Shown here in pieces: positions 56,447 through 64,000 of a stretch of 64,000 bases of DNA. The first letter of the stretch is position 1. Every line of letters begins with the position of its first letter. The stretch spans positions 310,001-374,000 of the forward strand of contig CAVVRY010000003.1 of the NCBI GenBank assembly GCA_963750735.1. Direction: 5' to 3'. Made by a program: the position numbers and the translations under genes. The notes beneath the pieces are model-generated. The model was not told the origin of the DNA and did not search any database. It was given only the letters and a program-made list of their open reading frames with translations. Source of the DNA: JANTGF01 sp963750735. GTDB lineage: Bacteria > Bacteroidota > Bacteroidia > Bacteroidales > VadinHA17.

Positions 56447-57883
56447 ATGACTAAAGAAAAATCAATGCTAATGAAAACCATTTGGGTCTTGCTAATTGGA
56501 TTAATTTTAAATTCATGTAGCCTAAAAAATGACCTAACACCTGATCAAGCCAAAGAAATTGCCAAAGAAGCCTACATATATGGTTTTCCGTTGGTAGTAA
56601 ATTATAAAACCCTGTATGCGTATACACTCGACAAAAACTCGACAGAATATAAAGGTGAGTTTAATATCAAGAGTTGTGAAGCAAGAGTTTATACGCCAAA
56701 TGACAAAGCCATTGTAACGCCAAATTCCGATACGCCTTATTGCATGTTTTGGTCGGATATAAGTAAGGAGCCTGTTGTTTTTTCTGTGCCAGAAATGGAG
56801 GCGGAGCGCTATTATTCTTTCCAGTTTATCGATTTATTTACCCATAACTTCGCCTACATCGGTACGCTTTCAACCGGAAATAAAGCAGGAAAATATTTGA
56901 TAGCCTCAAGCTCTTGGGAAGGAGATAAACCTGAAGGAATTATCGATATTATTCGCTGCGAAAGCGACTTATTTTTTACCATTGTGCGCACACAGCTTAT
57001 GGATGAAAATGATTTAAATAAGGTAGAAGCCATTCAGGGGGAGTATCAAATACAGTTGTTGAGCTCTTATTTGGGAAAAGAAGCAGTAAAAGCTGCAAAC
57101 AAAAAAGATTGGCCGGCTTGGAATGAAGGAGACCAATTTACTGAAGCTTCCTTTAAATACATAGATGTTGTTTTGAATCTTACCGAAAAGATAGAGTCGG
57201 AAACCGCTCTTCGCGAACAATTTGCAAAACTGGGTATTGGAACTCCGGAACCTTTTAATTTTGAAGGTTTTGATAAAGAGATTCAGGAAGCCATAAAGGC
57301 CGGTGTAAAAGAGGGATTTGCAGAGATGGAAGAATTTATAAAACAACATGGTTCTGACCCACTTGGAAGCACAAAAATGTTTGGTACTCGTAGCTTTCTT
57401 AACCAAAGCGCCAAAGAAAATTATGAGCTGGAAACAATGTTCATTCTCCGTGCTGTAGTAGCTCATTTGGGACTATACGGAAACTCTGCGGCTGAAGCAA
57501 CTTATCCAACCTATCTTGTTGATAACGAAGGAAAGGCACTGGATGCAGCTGAAAATAACTATACTATTACTTTTGATAAAAACGAATTGCCTCCTGTTAA
57601 AGCATTTTGGTCCTTTACTATGTACGATGGTAAAACACAACTGCTTATAGACAACCCTTTAAACAGATATCTTCTTAATTCTCCTATGATGGATGATTTT
57701 GTGATGAACGAGGATGGTTCTCTGACGCTTTATATGCAAAAAGAATCGCCGGGGGCAGCATTAGAGGCCAACTGGCTGCCGGCACCCAATGGACCTTTTT
57801 ATGCGGTAATGAGACTTTATGGCCCTAAAGAAGAAGCATTAAAGGGTACTTGGATAAATCCACAAATAGTAAAAAACAACTAA
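56447..57883 (+). CDS. DUF1254/DUF1214 lipoprotein, cassette 11
   Basis: A 478-residue lipoprotein (signal ending LILNSCS). The N-terminal DUF1254 domain (AKEAYIYGFPLVVNYKTLYAYTL, VTPNSDTPYCMFWSDI, RYYSFQFIDLFTHNFAYIG) and C-terminal DUF1214 domain (VKAFWSFTMYDGKTQLLIDNPLNRY, DGSLTLYMQKESPG, PFYAVMRLYGPKEEALKGTW) are both complete. The family is often annotated only by domain. It is followed 38 bp later by a relative. Confidence 0.88.
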   Translation: MTKEKSMLMKTIWVLLIGLILNSCSLKNDLTPDQAKEIAKEAYIYGFPLVVNYKTLYAYTLDKNSTEYKGEFNIKSCEARVYTPNDKAIVTPNSDTPYCMFWSDISKEPVVFSVPEMEAERYYSFQFIDLFTHNFAYIGTLSTGNKAGKYLIASSSWEGDKPEGIIDIIRCESDLFFTIVRTQLMDENDLNKVEAIQGEYQIQLLSSYLGKEAVKAANKKDWPAWNEGDQFTEASFKYIDVVLNLTEKIESETALREQFAKLGIGTPEPFNFEGFDKEIQEAIKAGVKEGFAEMEEFIKQHGSDPLGSTKMFGTRSFLNQSAKENYELETMFILRAVVAHLGLYGNSAAEATYPTYLVDNEGKALDAAENNYTITFDKNELPPVKAFWSFTMYDGKTQLLIDNPLNRYLLNSPMMDDFVMNEDGSLTLYMQKESPGAALEANWLPAPNGPFYAVMRLYGPKEEALKGTWINPQIVKNN

Positions 57884-57921
57884 TTTAAATAGTGTAAAAT
57901 AAATCAATAAATTAAAATAGT

Positions 57922-59423
57922 ATGAAAACAAAACTTTCTTTGAAACTGGCTCTGTTAGCACTAGCCATAACCACGCTGGCTGGCTGCTCTGACCCAAACA
58001 CTACTGATTCAGTTGCAGTTAAGGCAGAGAATACGCAGGATACCTATTTGGGTAAAATTGAATATCAAGACCAGACTATAACTAAAGCTTCGGCTGCAAA
58101 ATTGAATCGACAAATTGATTTACAGCGTGCATCTCAGCTTACGCTTTGGGCCATGCCGATAACGAGTTTTTATCACTCGTACAATGCTACAAAAAAGAAC
58201 TTAGGGTTGAATGATGATGCAGAACCTGTTATAGGTCTATACGAAGGATATGATGCTGTTTATCCTTTTCTTACAGCAAATGTTACCACACCATATACTA
58301 TATCTATAGTAGACTTGTCTGCTACAGGCCCTTTGGTTGTTAATATTCCCGAAGGAAGCGTTTTTGGTGTGGCTAATAATGCCTGGCAAGAACCAATTAA
58401 AGAAATCGGTTCAGGAGAAAAAGATACACTCCTTTTTGTTGGGCCTGGTCAGGATTACCCCAAAGATTTTAAAGGCGAAATCATACAGAATAATACGTTT
58501 ATGCTATTATACTTTTACCGGGTATTGGGTACAGGAGAAGACGCAGAAAAGCTAAAAACTGCAGTAACGGCTTACAAATTATCTGACGCGTCTAATCCAC
58601 CGAAAACAAAATATCTAACTTTCAACCCAAAACCAGAAGATAAGGTTTTCATAGGAACAGCGCCCGAAGGTATGGAATATTGGGAGTTGGTAAATGCGTA
58701 TGTGCAAAAAGAACCTATGGCCGATCGCGATCGCTTTTTCTACGCTTGGTTAAAAGACTTGGGCATTGAAAAAGGAAAACCATTTAACCCAACAGCTTAT
58801 CAAAAAGAAATCTTATTAGAAGGTGTAAAAACAGGGATGGCTATGGGGCAAGCGATCGCATTTAATAAAACCAAAGAGAAATTTGCTTCATCACTTTATG
58901 GAATGATTCGGGATGGGAAGATGCTATGGCAGGAATGAATCCTAAGATAGATTTGGAAACCTATTCCATGTTTAACGAACGTACTTCTTATACATTCGAA
59001 GCAGTGACTACATCCGCAGGAATGGTATCGAGAGTTGCAGGAAAAGGTTCTGCATATCTGGGGTCTTATTACGATGCTGATGGCAATGCATTAATGGGCG
59101 GCAATAACTACAGCCTCCACATGGAGCCTAACCCACCAGCGGCAAACTTCTGGTCTATTACGGTTTATGACATAGCGAACCGTTTAATCATTCAAAATGA
59201 TACCAAACGTGCAGATCTATCTTCACGCTTAGAGGACTTAGTTACGAATAGTGATGGCTCAGTCGATCTATATTTTGGCCCAGAAGCACCAAAAGGGAAA
59301 GAAAACAACTGGATTCAGACCAATAAAGGTGAATCTTTCTTTGTGTATCTGAGATTGTATGGTCCCGAACAGGCTTATTTCGACCAAACTTTCCCAATGA
59401 ATAAAATCGTAAAAACAAAATAG
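57922..59423 (+). pseudogene. second DUF1254/DUF1214 lipoprotein, one frameshift, cassette 11
   Basis: The first frame (57,922-58,938) has a lipoprotein signal (ALAITTLAGCSD) and a DUF1254 domain (YEGYDAVYPFLTANVTTPYTI). It ends at DGKMLWQE. The DUF1214 half (PPAANFWSITVYDIANRLIIQNDTKRADLSSR, FFVYLRLYGPEQAYFDQTF) is in the next frame (58,926-59,423). Adding one A in GGGAAG at about 58,920 gives DGKDAMAGMNPK and a protein of about 500 residues. It is a sequencing error or recent inactivation. Confidence 0.82.
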
Positions 59424-59532
59424 AGCGCACTGATAAACAGTTAATTGAGGTTTCAGCTCTTATTATACTGTCTCGAAACCAGAGGCTTGAATTCTAATGC
59501 TCGGTGATACTAGTATGATTAATAAAAAAACG

Positions 59533-59596
59533 AAACGCCAACAATATGTATAGTGCATAGCACCCTGCGGGATGCTACGGCACCATACACGGAACG
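59533..59596 (+). repeat. attC-like site 11 (about 64 bp, short form)
   Basis: Left core ACGCCAAC (59,535-59,542) complements GTTGGCGT at 56,397-56,404 (8 bases exact; the ninth differs by one inserted A). Arms TGTATAGTGCATAGCACC and GGATGCTACGGCACCATACA pair closely around CTGCG. It ends GGAACG (G at 59,596). Much shorter than the others, like a compact class 1 attC. Confidence 0.75.
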
Positions 59597-59634
59597 TTAT
59601 GCTGCAATTTTGACATGACCTAAAAATCTTCAAT

Positions 59635-60972
59635 ATGATACAAAATAGAACTCGAAAATTTTCATTAATCATAATATCAATAGTAATACTAAGCACTCAG
59701 AATAGCTGTATATATTCTCAGAAAGATCCAGATTTGAGTTTACCTGAAGATACAGTTGAGAAGATAGAAGAAGTAATTCAAACTCTTTATGAAAATGGCC
59801 AGTTTTCAGGTGTAGTATTGGTTTCTGTAAAGGGCGAAGTGATTTATAAAAAAGCTGTTGGATACGCGAATCTTGAAGATAATATTCCAAATACTCTTGA
59901 TACGAAGTTCCGTATTGCATCATTTACCAAACCCATTACTGCAATGTTAATCCTTCAGCTAGTGGAGGAGGGGAAACTGGAATTAGATGGAAAGCTAATA
60001 CAGTATTTACCTGAATTCCCAAAAGAAAAAGGAGCGGATATTACCATACATCAACTTTTAACACATACTGCAGGAATTACAGGGGAGTCAAGAATTCCTA
60101 ATTTGATTGATATTGAAAAGGAATATTATTCACGAGAGCGATTACTCAACTGTATCGCCGAAAGAGAACTTGTGTATGAACCTGGAAATGGTAGGGAGTA
60201 TAGCAATTTTGGATATGCCCTGTTGGGATTGGTCATCGAAAGGGTTAGTGGAAAATCGTACGATAAAGTTTTGCAGGAAAAGATTTGTCAACCGGCAGGA
60301 ATGAAAAATACTCTGGAGGATGTAACTGCACAACCAATCGTAAACAGGGCCATAGGTTATAACTTTGATTATTTTAAAGGCCTCGTGGAAGCCTCATTTC
60401 TTGACATGTCCTTTTGCCTGGGGGCCGGCCAACTTCTGTCCACAGTTGAAGATTTGTACTTATTTGATAAAGCTCTTTATTCAGATAAACTGCTTAATGA
60501 AAAATCTAAGGACCTCTTTTTTAATAAATATGGCTGGCACTATGAGAATTATCCTTATGGGAAAGGTTTTAAAAAGATTCGATCTAATAGTTTAGACGGC
60601 AGCATAAATGGGTTTGGAAGTCACACCCAGAGAATTGAAAAAGACACCGTTTTTATTGTAGCATTACGAAATACGAAAGAGTACAAAAAACAAATTGTTA
60701 TAAAATGGCCAACCTCAATGGCTCCACCTATAATTTCAATTTTATACAATGAAGACTACAATTTGACAAAGATGTCAGGCGCTTTTGTAGTTTTTAAAAC
60801 GCTGATTGAATCAGGGCAGAATGAAGCTGAAGATAGATTCACTGAAATCAGAAAACAACAAGAAAAATATTACATTGACAAGGATGAATTTGAATTTTTT
60901 GAGCAAGAGTTAAGAAAAAAGGATATGGATAAACTAGCAGATATATATAGCGAATTTAAAAGAGAATTATAA
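59635..60972 (+). CDS. serine hydrolase, beta-lactamase class C family, cassette 12
   Basis: A 445-residue exported protein (hydrophobic start FSLIIISIVILSTQNSCIYS, possible lipoprotein). Motifs: SxxK in RIASFTKPITAM (Ser96, Lys99), YxN in REYSNFGYALLG, and a late GSHTQRIEKD. The extra C-terminal part is helical and charged. It is only a distant relative of the cassette 4 hydrolase. Probably an esterase or peptidase of the periplasm. Confidence 0.86.
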   Translation: MIQNRTRKFSLIIISIVILSTQNSCIYSQKDPDLSLPEDTVEKIEEVIQTLYENGQFSGVVLVSVKGEVIYKKAVGYANLEDNIPNTLDTKFRIASFTKPITAMLILQLVEEGKLELDGKLIQYLPEFPKEKGADITIHQLLTHTAGITGESRIPNLIDIEKEYYSRERLLNCIAERELVYEPGNGREYSNFGYALLGLVIERVSGKSYDKVLQEKICQPAGMKNTLEDVTAQPIVNRAIGYNFDYFKGLVEASFLDMSFCLGAGQLLSTVEDLYLFDKALYSDKLLNEKSKDLFFNKYGWHYENYPYGKGFKKIRSNSLDGSINGFGSHTQRIEKDTVFIVALRNTKEYKKQIVIKWPTSMAPPIISILYNEDYNLTKMSGAFVVFKTLIESGQNEAEDRFTEIRKQQEKYYIDKDEFEFFEQELRKKDMDKLADIYSEFKREL

Positions 60973-60982
60973 ACGAAAAATC

Positions 60983-61075
60983 GCAGCATAACAAGGTAAA
61001 CCAAATTGAGTCACATTGAAACAATTTAAGAAAATTGAAATAATCACAAAAAGGATTGACTGGATTGGTGCACCG
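60983..61075 (+). repeat. attC-like site 12 (93 bp)
   Basis: Left core GCAGCATAAC (60,983-60,992) exactly complements GTTATGCTGC at 59,596-59,605. Arms AAACCAAATTGAGTCA and TGACTGGATTGGTGCACC pair with several bulges. It ends CACCG (G at 61,075). It is less GC-rich than the others. Confidence 0.72.
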
Positions 61076-61149
61076 TTGATAGGACGGTGCAGTTTGATGG
61101 GAATTTATTTTTTTCTCCCCCCGCGCAAAGACATAAGAAACCCTACCCC

Positions 61150-61216
61150 AAAACAACACATTTGCAAATCACTGCAATCCAGCCCTGCAACCCAATTTTT
61201 GCAAAAGAGTTGTTTT
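61150..61216. repeat. second-class palindrome before the permease gene
   Basis: Left arm AAAACAACACATTTGCAAA (61,150-61,168) and right arm TTTGCAAAAGAGTTGTTTT (61,198-61,216) pair except for a 3-base internal mismatch, with a 29-base loop. The layout (core, ACA, TTTGCAA, loop, TTGCAAA, AGA, core) repeats in the palindrome at 63,727 but not in the attC-like sites. Confidence 0.6.
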
Positions 61217-61369
61217 TCCACCAACGACAAAATATTTGACACTAATTGTAAAATTATTTAACACTGTGGCAGTTCCTAAAACCAATAATAGTTACATTTA
61301 TAGCGCATCAGAAATATGGCACTGTGTTTGAAATGTTATTTTCTTATATGAAAATTGAGAAACAAACAG

Positions 61370-63706
61370 ATGAATAATTTTAAAATCAGCTTTAGAAATC
61401 TTTGGAAAAACAAAAGCACGTCAATCATTAACTTAATCGGTTTAACCGTTGCCTTAACTTCTGTGGCTTTTATCGCCATATGGGTTCATCACGAACTTTC
61501 ATTCGATAAATTCAATAAAAAGTTCAAAAACATTTACATGGTTGCATCGGAGTGGAAATATTCCGATGGGAAGTCCAATTTTATTATGGAAACTCCAACG
61601 CCATTAGGCCCTTATCTAAAAGATAATTTCCCAGAAGTTATTCAAAGTACTCGTTTTGAAAAACAATTTGGCGGCCGGTTCCTGGAAGTTGACAACAAAA
61701 AATTTCTGGAGCAAGGTTTTACTATTGAACCTTCGTTCTTCGATATTTTTACCGTTGATTTTGTAAGTGGAGATTCAAAAGCAATTACCAATAAACCGAA
61801 CTCCATTCTTATTTCTCAGCGCTTAGCCAATAAATTCTTCGGGAAAGAGAACCCATTAAACAAACCCATTACTTTTTATACAAACGCTGAAGAAACAAAA
61901 CAATATGAAGTTTGCGGAGTATATAAAAACATGCCGGACAATTCATCGCTCCAACACGATTTTCTTATTCCGGTTTCCATTGCCGAGCCAAACAATTGGT
62001 TTGCTTTTGGAGAATCAACTTTTTTGTTACTGCCCAATGAGATTGACAAGGCTAATTTAAACGAAAAGATTGCGCAGTTATACGATTATGACAAGCTCGG
62101 TTTTGATATCAACTGGTACCTGCATCCGCTAAAAGATATGCACTTTCACAGCGATTTTCAACAATTTGTTTATCATCCGGGGGCAATTCAATACGTGTAT
62201 ATTTTTACCATTGCCGGCATTTTTATTTTACTGATTGCTGTTTTAAATTTTATCAGTTTAGTAAGTGTTTTAAGTACAAACCGGCTGAAAGAATCAGGAA
62301 TAAGAAAAATATCGGGCGCATCAAAAAAAAAGATAATTTTCTCATTTCTAGCCGAACCCTTTATTTTGGTTTCTCTGTCGTTGATTTTCACATTCCTGCT
62401 AATCGCAATATTTCAATCTTCATTTAACGAATTATCAGATAATACATTTGTGAGTTTTCATCAAAACACCTTTGTTCTTCTTTCGCTCATCCTCTCAGGG
62501 CTGGTTATTGCGAGTATCTCCGGAATTGTGCCGGGCATTTTCATTGCTAATTTCGAACCGTCGGATGCGTTAAAGCAAAAGAAAAAGTCGGCAGGCGGCA
62601 GCTACCGAAAATATTTAGTTGCCTTTCAGTTTACGCTCGCTATTGTGCTCATGAGTTCGACTTTTCTAATTCACAAGCAGCTGAATTATATCTTTCATAA
62701 AGATTTAGGGTTCAATAAAGAAAATATTGTTCATGTCCCGCTAAAAGGAAAAATGGGAGAAAATTATGCTCTTATGAAGCAAAAACTCCTTACAGAACCA
62801 AATATAGAACAATTAACAAACGGTTCGCCAATATTTAGTTCGGGAGTCGAATTCCCGGCCTGGACATGGGACGGTGTAAATAAAGATGAAAAATATTCTA
62901 TTGCCAAGATTGAGGCTGATAATAATTTTATAAAAACGTTTCATTTAGAAATCCTTCAGGGTGAAAATTTTCAACCAGCAAACAACAATAACAATAAAGT
63001 CATCATCAACGAAGAAGCGGCAAAGGTTATGAATATGGGAAATCCGATATCGCAACATATGCAACTAAAAGGCAAGGATTATGAAATTATTGGTGTAGTG
63101 AAAAATTTTCATAGTCGCCATTTTTCGCATAAAATCAGACCATTGATGCTTACTTACGGAGAAGGTGGACATAACTTATATATTCAATATAAAAACGATA
63201 ACGACAAAGCAAAAATTATCGCACTAACGAACAGTGAGTATGATAAATTCAACCCGGAATTTCCTTTTGAATATCACTTTTTTTCGGATGAATTCACAGC
63301 AACCTATCGTAACGAACAAAAGATGTTAAACCTTCTGTCGTATTTCGTAGTAGTTGCGTTTTTTATTTTAGGTTTTGGACTTTATGGTTTGTCGAAACAA
63401 TTGGCAATAAGCAAAACCAAAGAAATAGGTATTCGAAAAGTAAACGGAGCAAAAGTTTCTGAAATTCTGTCTATGCTCAATAAAGACTTTGTAAAATGGG
63501 TAGTAGTTGCTTTTGTAATCGCAACGCCAATTGCTTATTTCACAATGAATAAATGGCTCGAAAATTTTGCTTACAGAACCACTTTAAGCTGGTGGATATT
63601 CGCACTGGCTGGTTTGCTGGCTTTAGGAATTGCTTTGTTTACGGTGAGTTGGCAGAGTTGGCGAGCTGCAACAAGGAATCCTGTTGAGGCATTAAGGTAT
63701 GAGTAA
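61370..63706 (+). CDS. ABC transporter permease, MacB/FtsX type, unit 13
   Basis: A 778-residue membrane protein starting MNNFKISFRNLWKNKSTSIINLIGL (ATG 61,370; a TTG 15 bp upstream is possible). Layout: first transmembrane segment, periplasmic MacB-core domain, FtsX block (three segments, about residues 275-400), a second helix and periplasmic domain, and a final FtsX block (YFVVVAFFILGFGLYGLSKQLAISKTKEIGIRKVNGA). It ends with VEALRYE, as is common in the Bacteroidota family. No ATPase gene lies beside it here. Confidence 0.93.
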   Translation: MNNFKISFRNLWKNKSTSIINLIGLTVALTSVAFIAIWVHHELSFDKFNKKFKNIYMVASEWKYSDGKSNFIMETPTPLGPYLKDNFPEVIQSTRFEKQFGGRFLEVDNKKFLEQGFTIEPSFFDIFTVDFVSGDSKAITNKPNSILISQRLANKFFGKENPLNKPITFYTNAEETKQYEVCGVYKNMPDNSSLQHDFLIPVSIAEPNNWFAFGESTFLLLPNEIDKANLNEKIAQLYDYDKLGFDINWYLHPLKDMHFHSDFQQFVYHPGAIQYVYIFTIAGIFILLIAVLNFISLVSVLSTNRLKESGIRKISGASKKKIIFSFLAEPFILVSLSLIFTFLLIAIFQSSFNELSDNTFVSFHQNTFVLLSLILSGLVIASISGIVPGIFIANFEPSDALKQKKKSAGGSYRKYLVAFQFTLAIVLMSSTFLIHKQLNYIFHKDLGFNKENIVHVPLKGKMGENYALMKQKLLTEPNIEQLTNGSPIFSSGVEFPAWTWDGVNKDEKYSIAKIEADNNFIKTFHLEILQGENFQPANNNNNKVIINEEAAKVMNMGNPISQHMQLKGKDYEIIGVVKNFHSRHFSHKIRPLMLTYGEGGHNLYIQYKNDNDKAKIIALTNSEYDKFNPEFPFEYHFFSDEFTATYRNEQKMLNLLSYFVVVAFFILGFGLYGLSKQLAISKTKEIGIRKVNGAKVSEILSMLNKDFVKWVVVAFVIATPIAYFTMNKWLENFAYRTTLSWWIFALAGLLALGIALFTVSWQSWRAATRNPVEALRYE

Positions 63707-63726
63707 TTAATAAAAGAACTCCCCTA

Positions 63727-63792
63727 TTTGTTAGCACATTGGCAAACCTCACAAGCCAAACTCAAACCTAAGCTTGCCAAAGAGCTAACAAA
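63727..63792. repeat. second-class palindrome after the permease gene
   Basis: TTTGTTAGCACATTGGCAA (63,727-63,745) and TTGCCAAAGAGCTAACAAA (63,774-63,792) are perfectly complementary apart from ACA/AGA in the middle, around a 28-base loop. It matches the layout of the element at 61,150, so the permease gene is flanked by a related pair. Confidence 0.65.
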
Positions 63793-63805
63793 GCCAACCC
63801 TATTA

Positions 63806-63822
63806 ACTGCCTTAAGGGCAGT
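63806..63822 (+). terminator. possible rho-independent terminator
   Basis: ACTGCC-TTAAG-GGCAGT followed by TTT, about 100 bp after the permease stop. The stem is short but perfect, so a weak terminator is plausible. Confidence 0.4.
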
Positions 63823-63950
63823 TTTGGGATTTCCTCACCCACAAAAAACAAAATAAATTCGTGCTCCGTATCAAGGTCTGTGCAGATTGACAAGAAAACT
63901 GTTAAATTTGTTAAAACTTGTAACGATTTGACTTTGAAGAATAAACACCA

Positions 63951-64000
63951 GCATACAACAATCTGTATATGTCATAGCCGGTTTTGTGGGTAATTGTAGG
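63951..64000 (+). repeat. attC-like site 13, left half, cut by window edge
   Basis: Left core GCATACAAC (63,951-63,959), then AATCTGTATATGTCATAGCCGG, has the same build as the other left halves. The right half is beyond the window. The core predicts a cassette start GTTGTATGC, which is not the GTTGATAGG found at 61,075. Confidence 0.6.

Larger units (their letters stand above)
34077..64000 (+). mobile_element. integron-like gene cassette array
   Basis: Thirteen consecutive units, all with genes on the plus strand. Each consists of a 5' end TT(R/N)..., one or two genes, and a terminal imperfect palindrome ending CG|TT. Units start at 34,078; 37,052; 40,153; 41,076; 42,454; 44,340; 44,936; 47,669; 48,532; 49,917; 56,398; 59,597; 61,076. 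In eleven, the first 8-10 bases after CG are the reverse complement of the left core of the unit's own palindrome. The array is interrupted by five insertion sequences and runs off the right edge. Direction matches the upstream recombinase. Confidence 0.8.

Noticed and set aside
34077..64000. Repeated palindromes as a CRISPR array
   Set aside because: The repeats are 64-186 bp, imperfect, separated by kilobase genes and lack uniform spacers or cas genes.

Overview
The window looks like a Bacteroidota chromosome. It is AT-rich, holds a flexirubin-type pigment cluster built around a tyrosine ammonia-lyase and DarA/DarB, has lipoproteins with Bacteroidota-like signals, and has several promoters of the TAnnTTTG type. 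I cannot name a genus. I saw no rRNA or tRNA genes.

Positions 1-29,517 are one continuous minus-strand block of about 30 tightly packed, often overlapping genes: an aryl-polyene/dialkylresorcinol (flexirubin) locus. Transcription runs from the ammonia-lyase (29,517) through ketoreductase, ketosynthases, two acyl carrier proteins, two hotdog dehydratases, O-methyltransferase, LpxL-type acyltransferase, LolA, an MMPL exporter fused to acyltransferase and methyltransferase, glycosyltransferase, two FAD desaturase-like enzymes, acyl ligase, DarA, DarB, an ABC exporter, thioesterase and further ketosynthases, and runs off the left edge. Expected logic: tyrosine gives 4-coumarate, which is activated and elongated to an aryl polyene, joined to a dialkylresorcinol and exported to the outer membrane. 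Seven genes between 12.3 and 27.2 kb are interrupted by about ten single-base frameshifts. Positions 29.7-32.7 kb hold a TldE/TldD pair.

At about 32.9 kb the strand switches. A tyrosine recombinase (split into an 82-aa arm-domain ORF and a 274-aa catalytic ORF) is followed to the end of the window by a one-directional array of unrelated accessory genes: outer-membrane barrel, esterase lipoprotein, antitoxin plus PIN toxin, serine hydrolases, cation exchanger, small membrane proteins, membrane protein plus HTH, AAA-DUF4143 ATPase, a complete AcnA-type aconitase, DUF1254/DUF1214 proteins and an FtsX-type permease. Each unit ends in an imperfect palindrome, mostly 93-186 bp, resembling an integron attC site and ending in CG|TT.

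In 11 of the 13 units the first 8-10 bases after CG| are the reverse complement of the left core of the palindrome at that unit's own far end. This is what excisable circular gene cassettes would leave. The recombinase appears to lack the IntI-specific insertion and reads in the same direction as the cassettes (inverse arrangement). I regard this integron-like system as the main discovery here.

Five insertion sequences sit inside the palindromes. Four of them (two IS1182-like types, two copies each) have inserted at exactly the same place, the cassette crossover point, giving 4-bp duplications CCGT or ACGT. The fifth, in the opposite orientation, lies in the left arm of the palindrome behind the aconitase gene.
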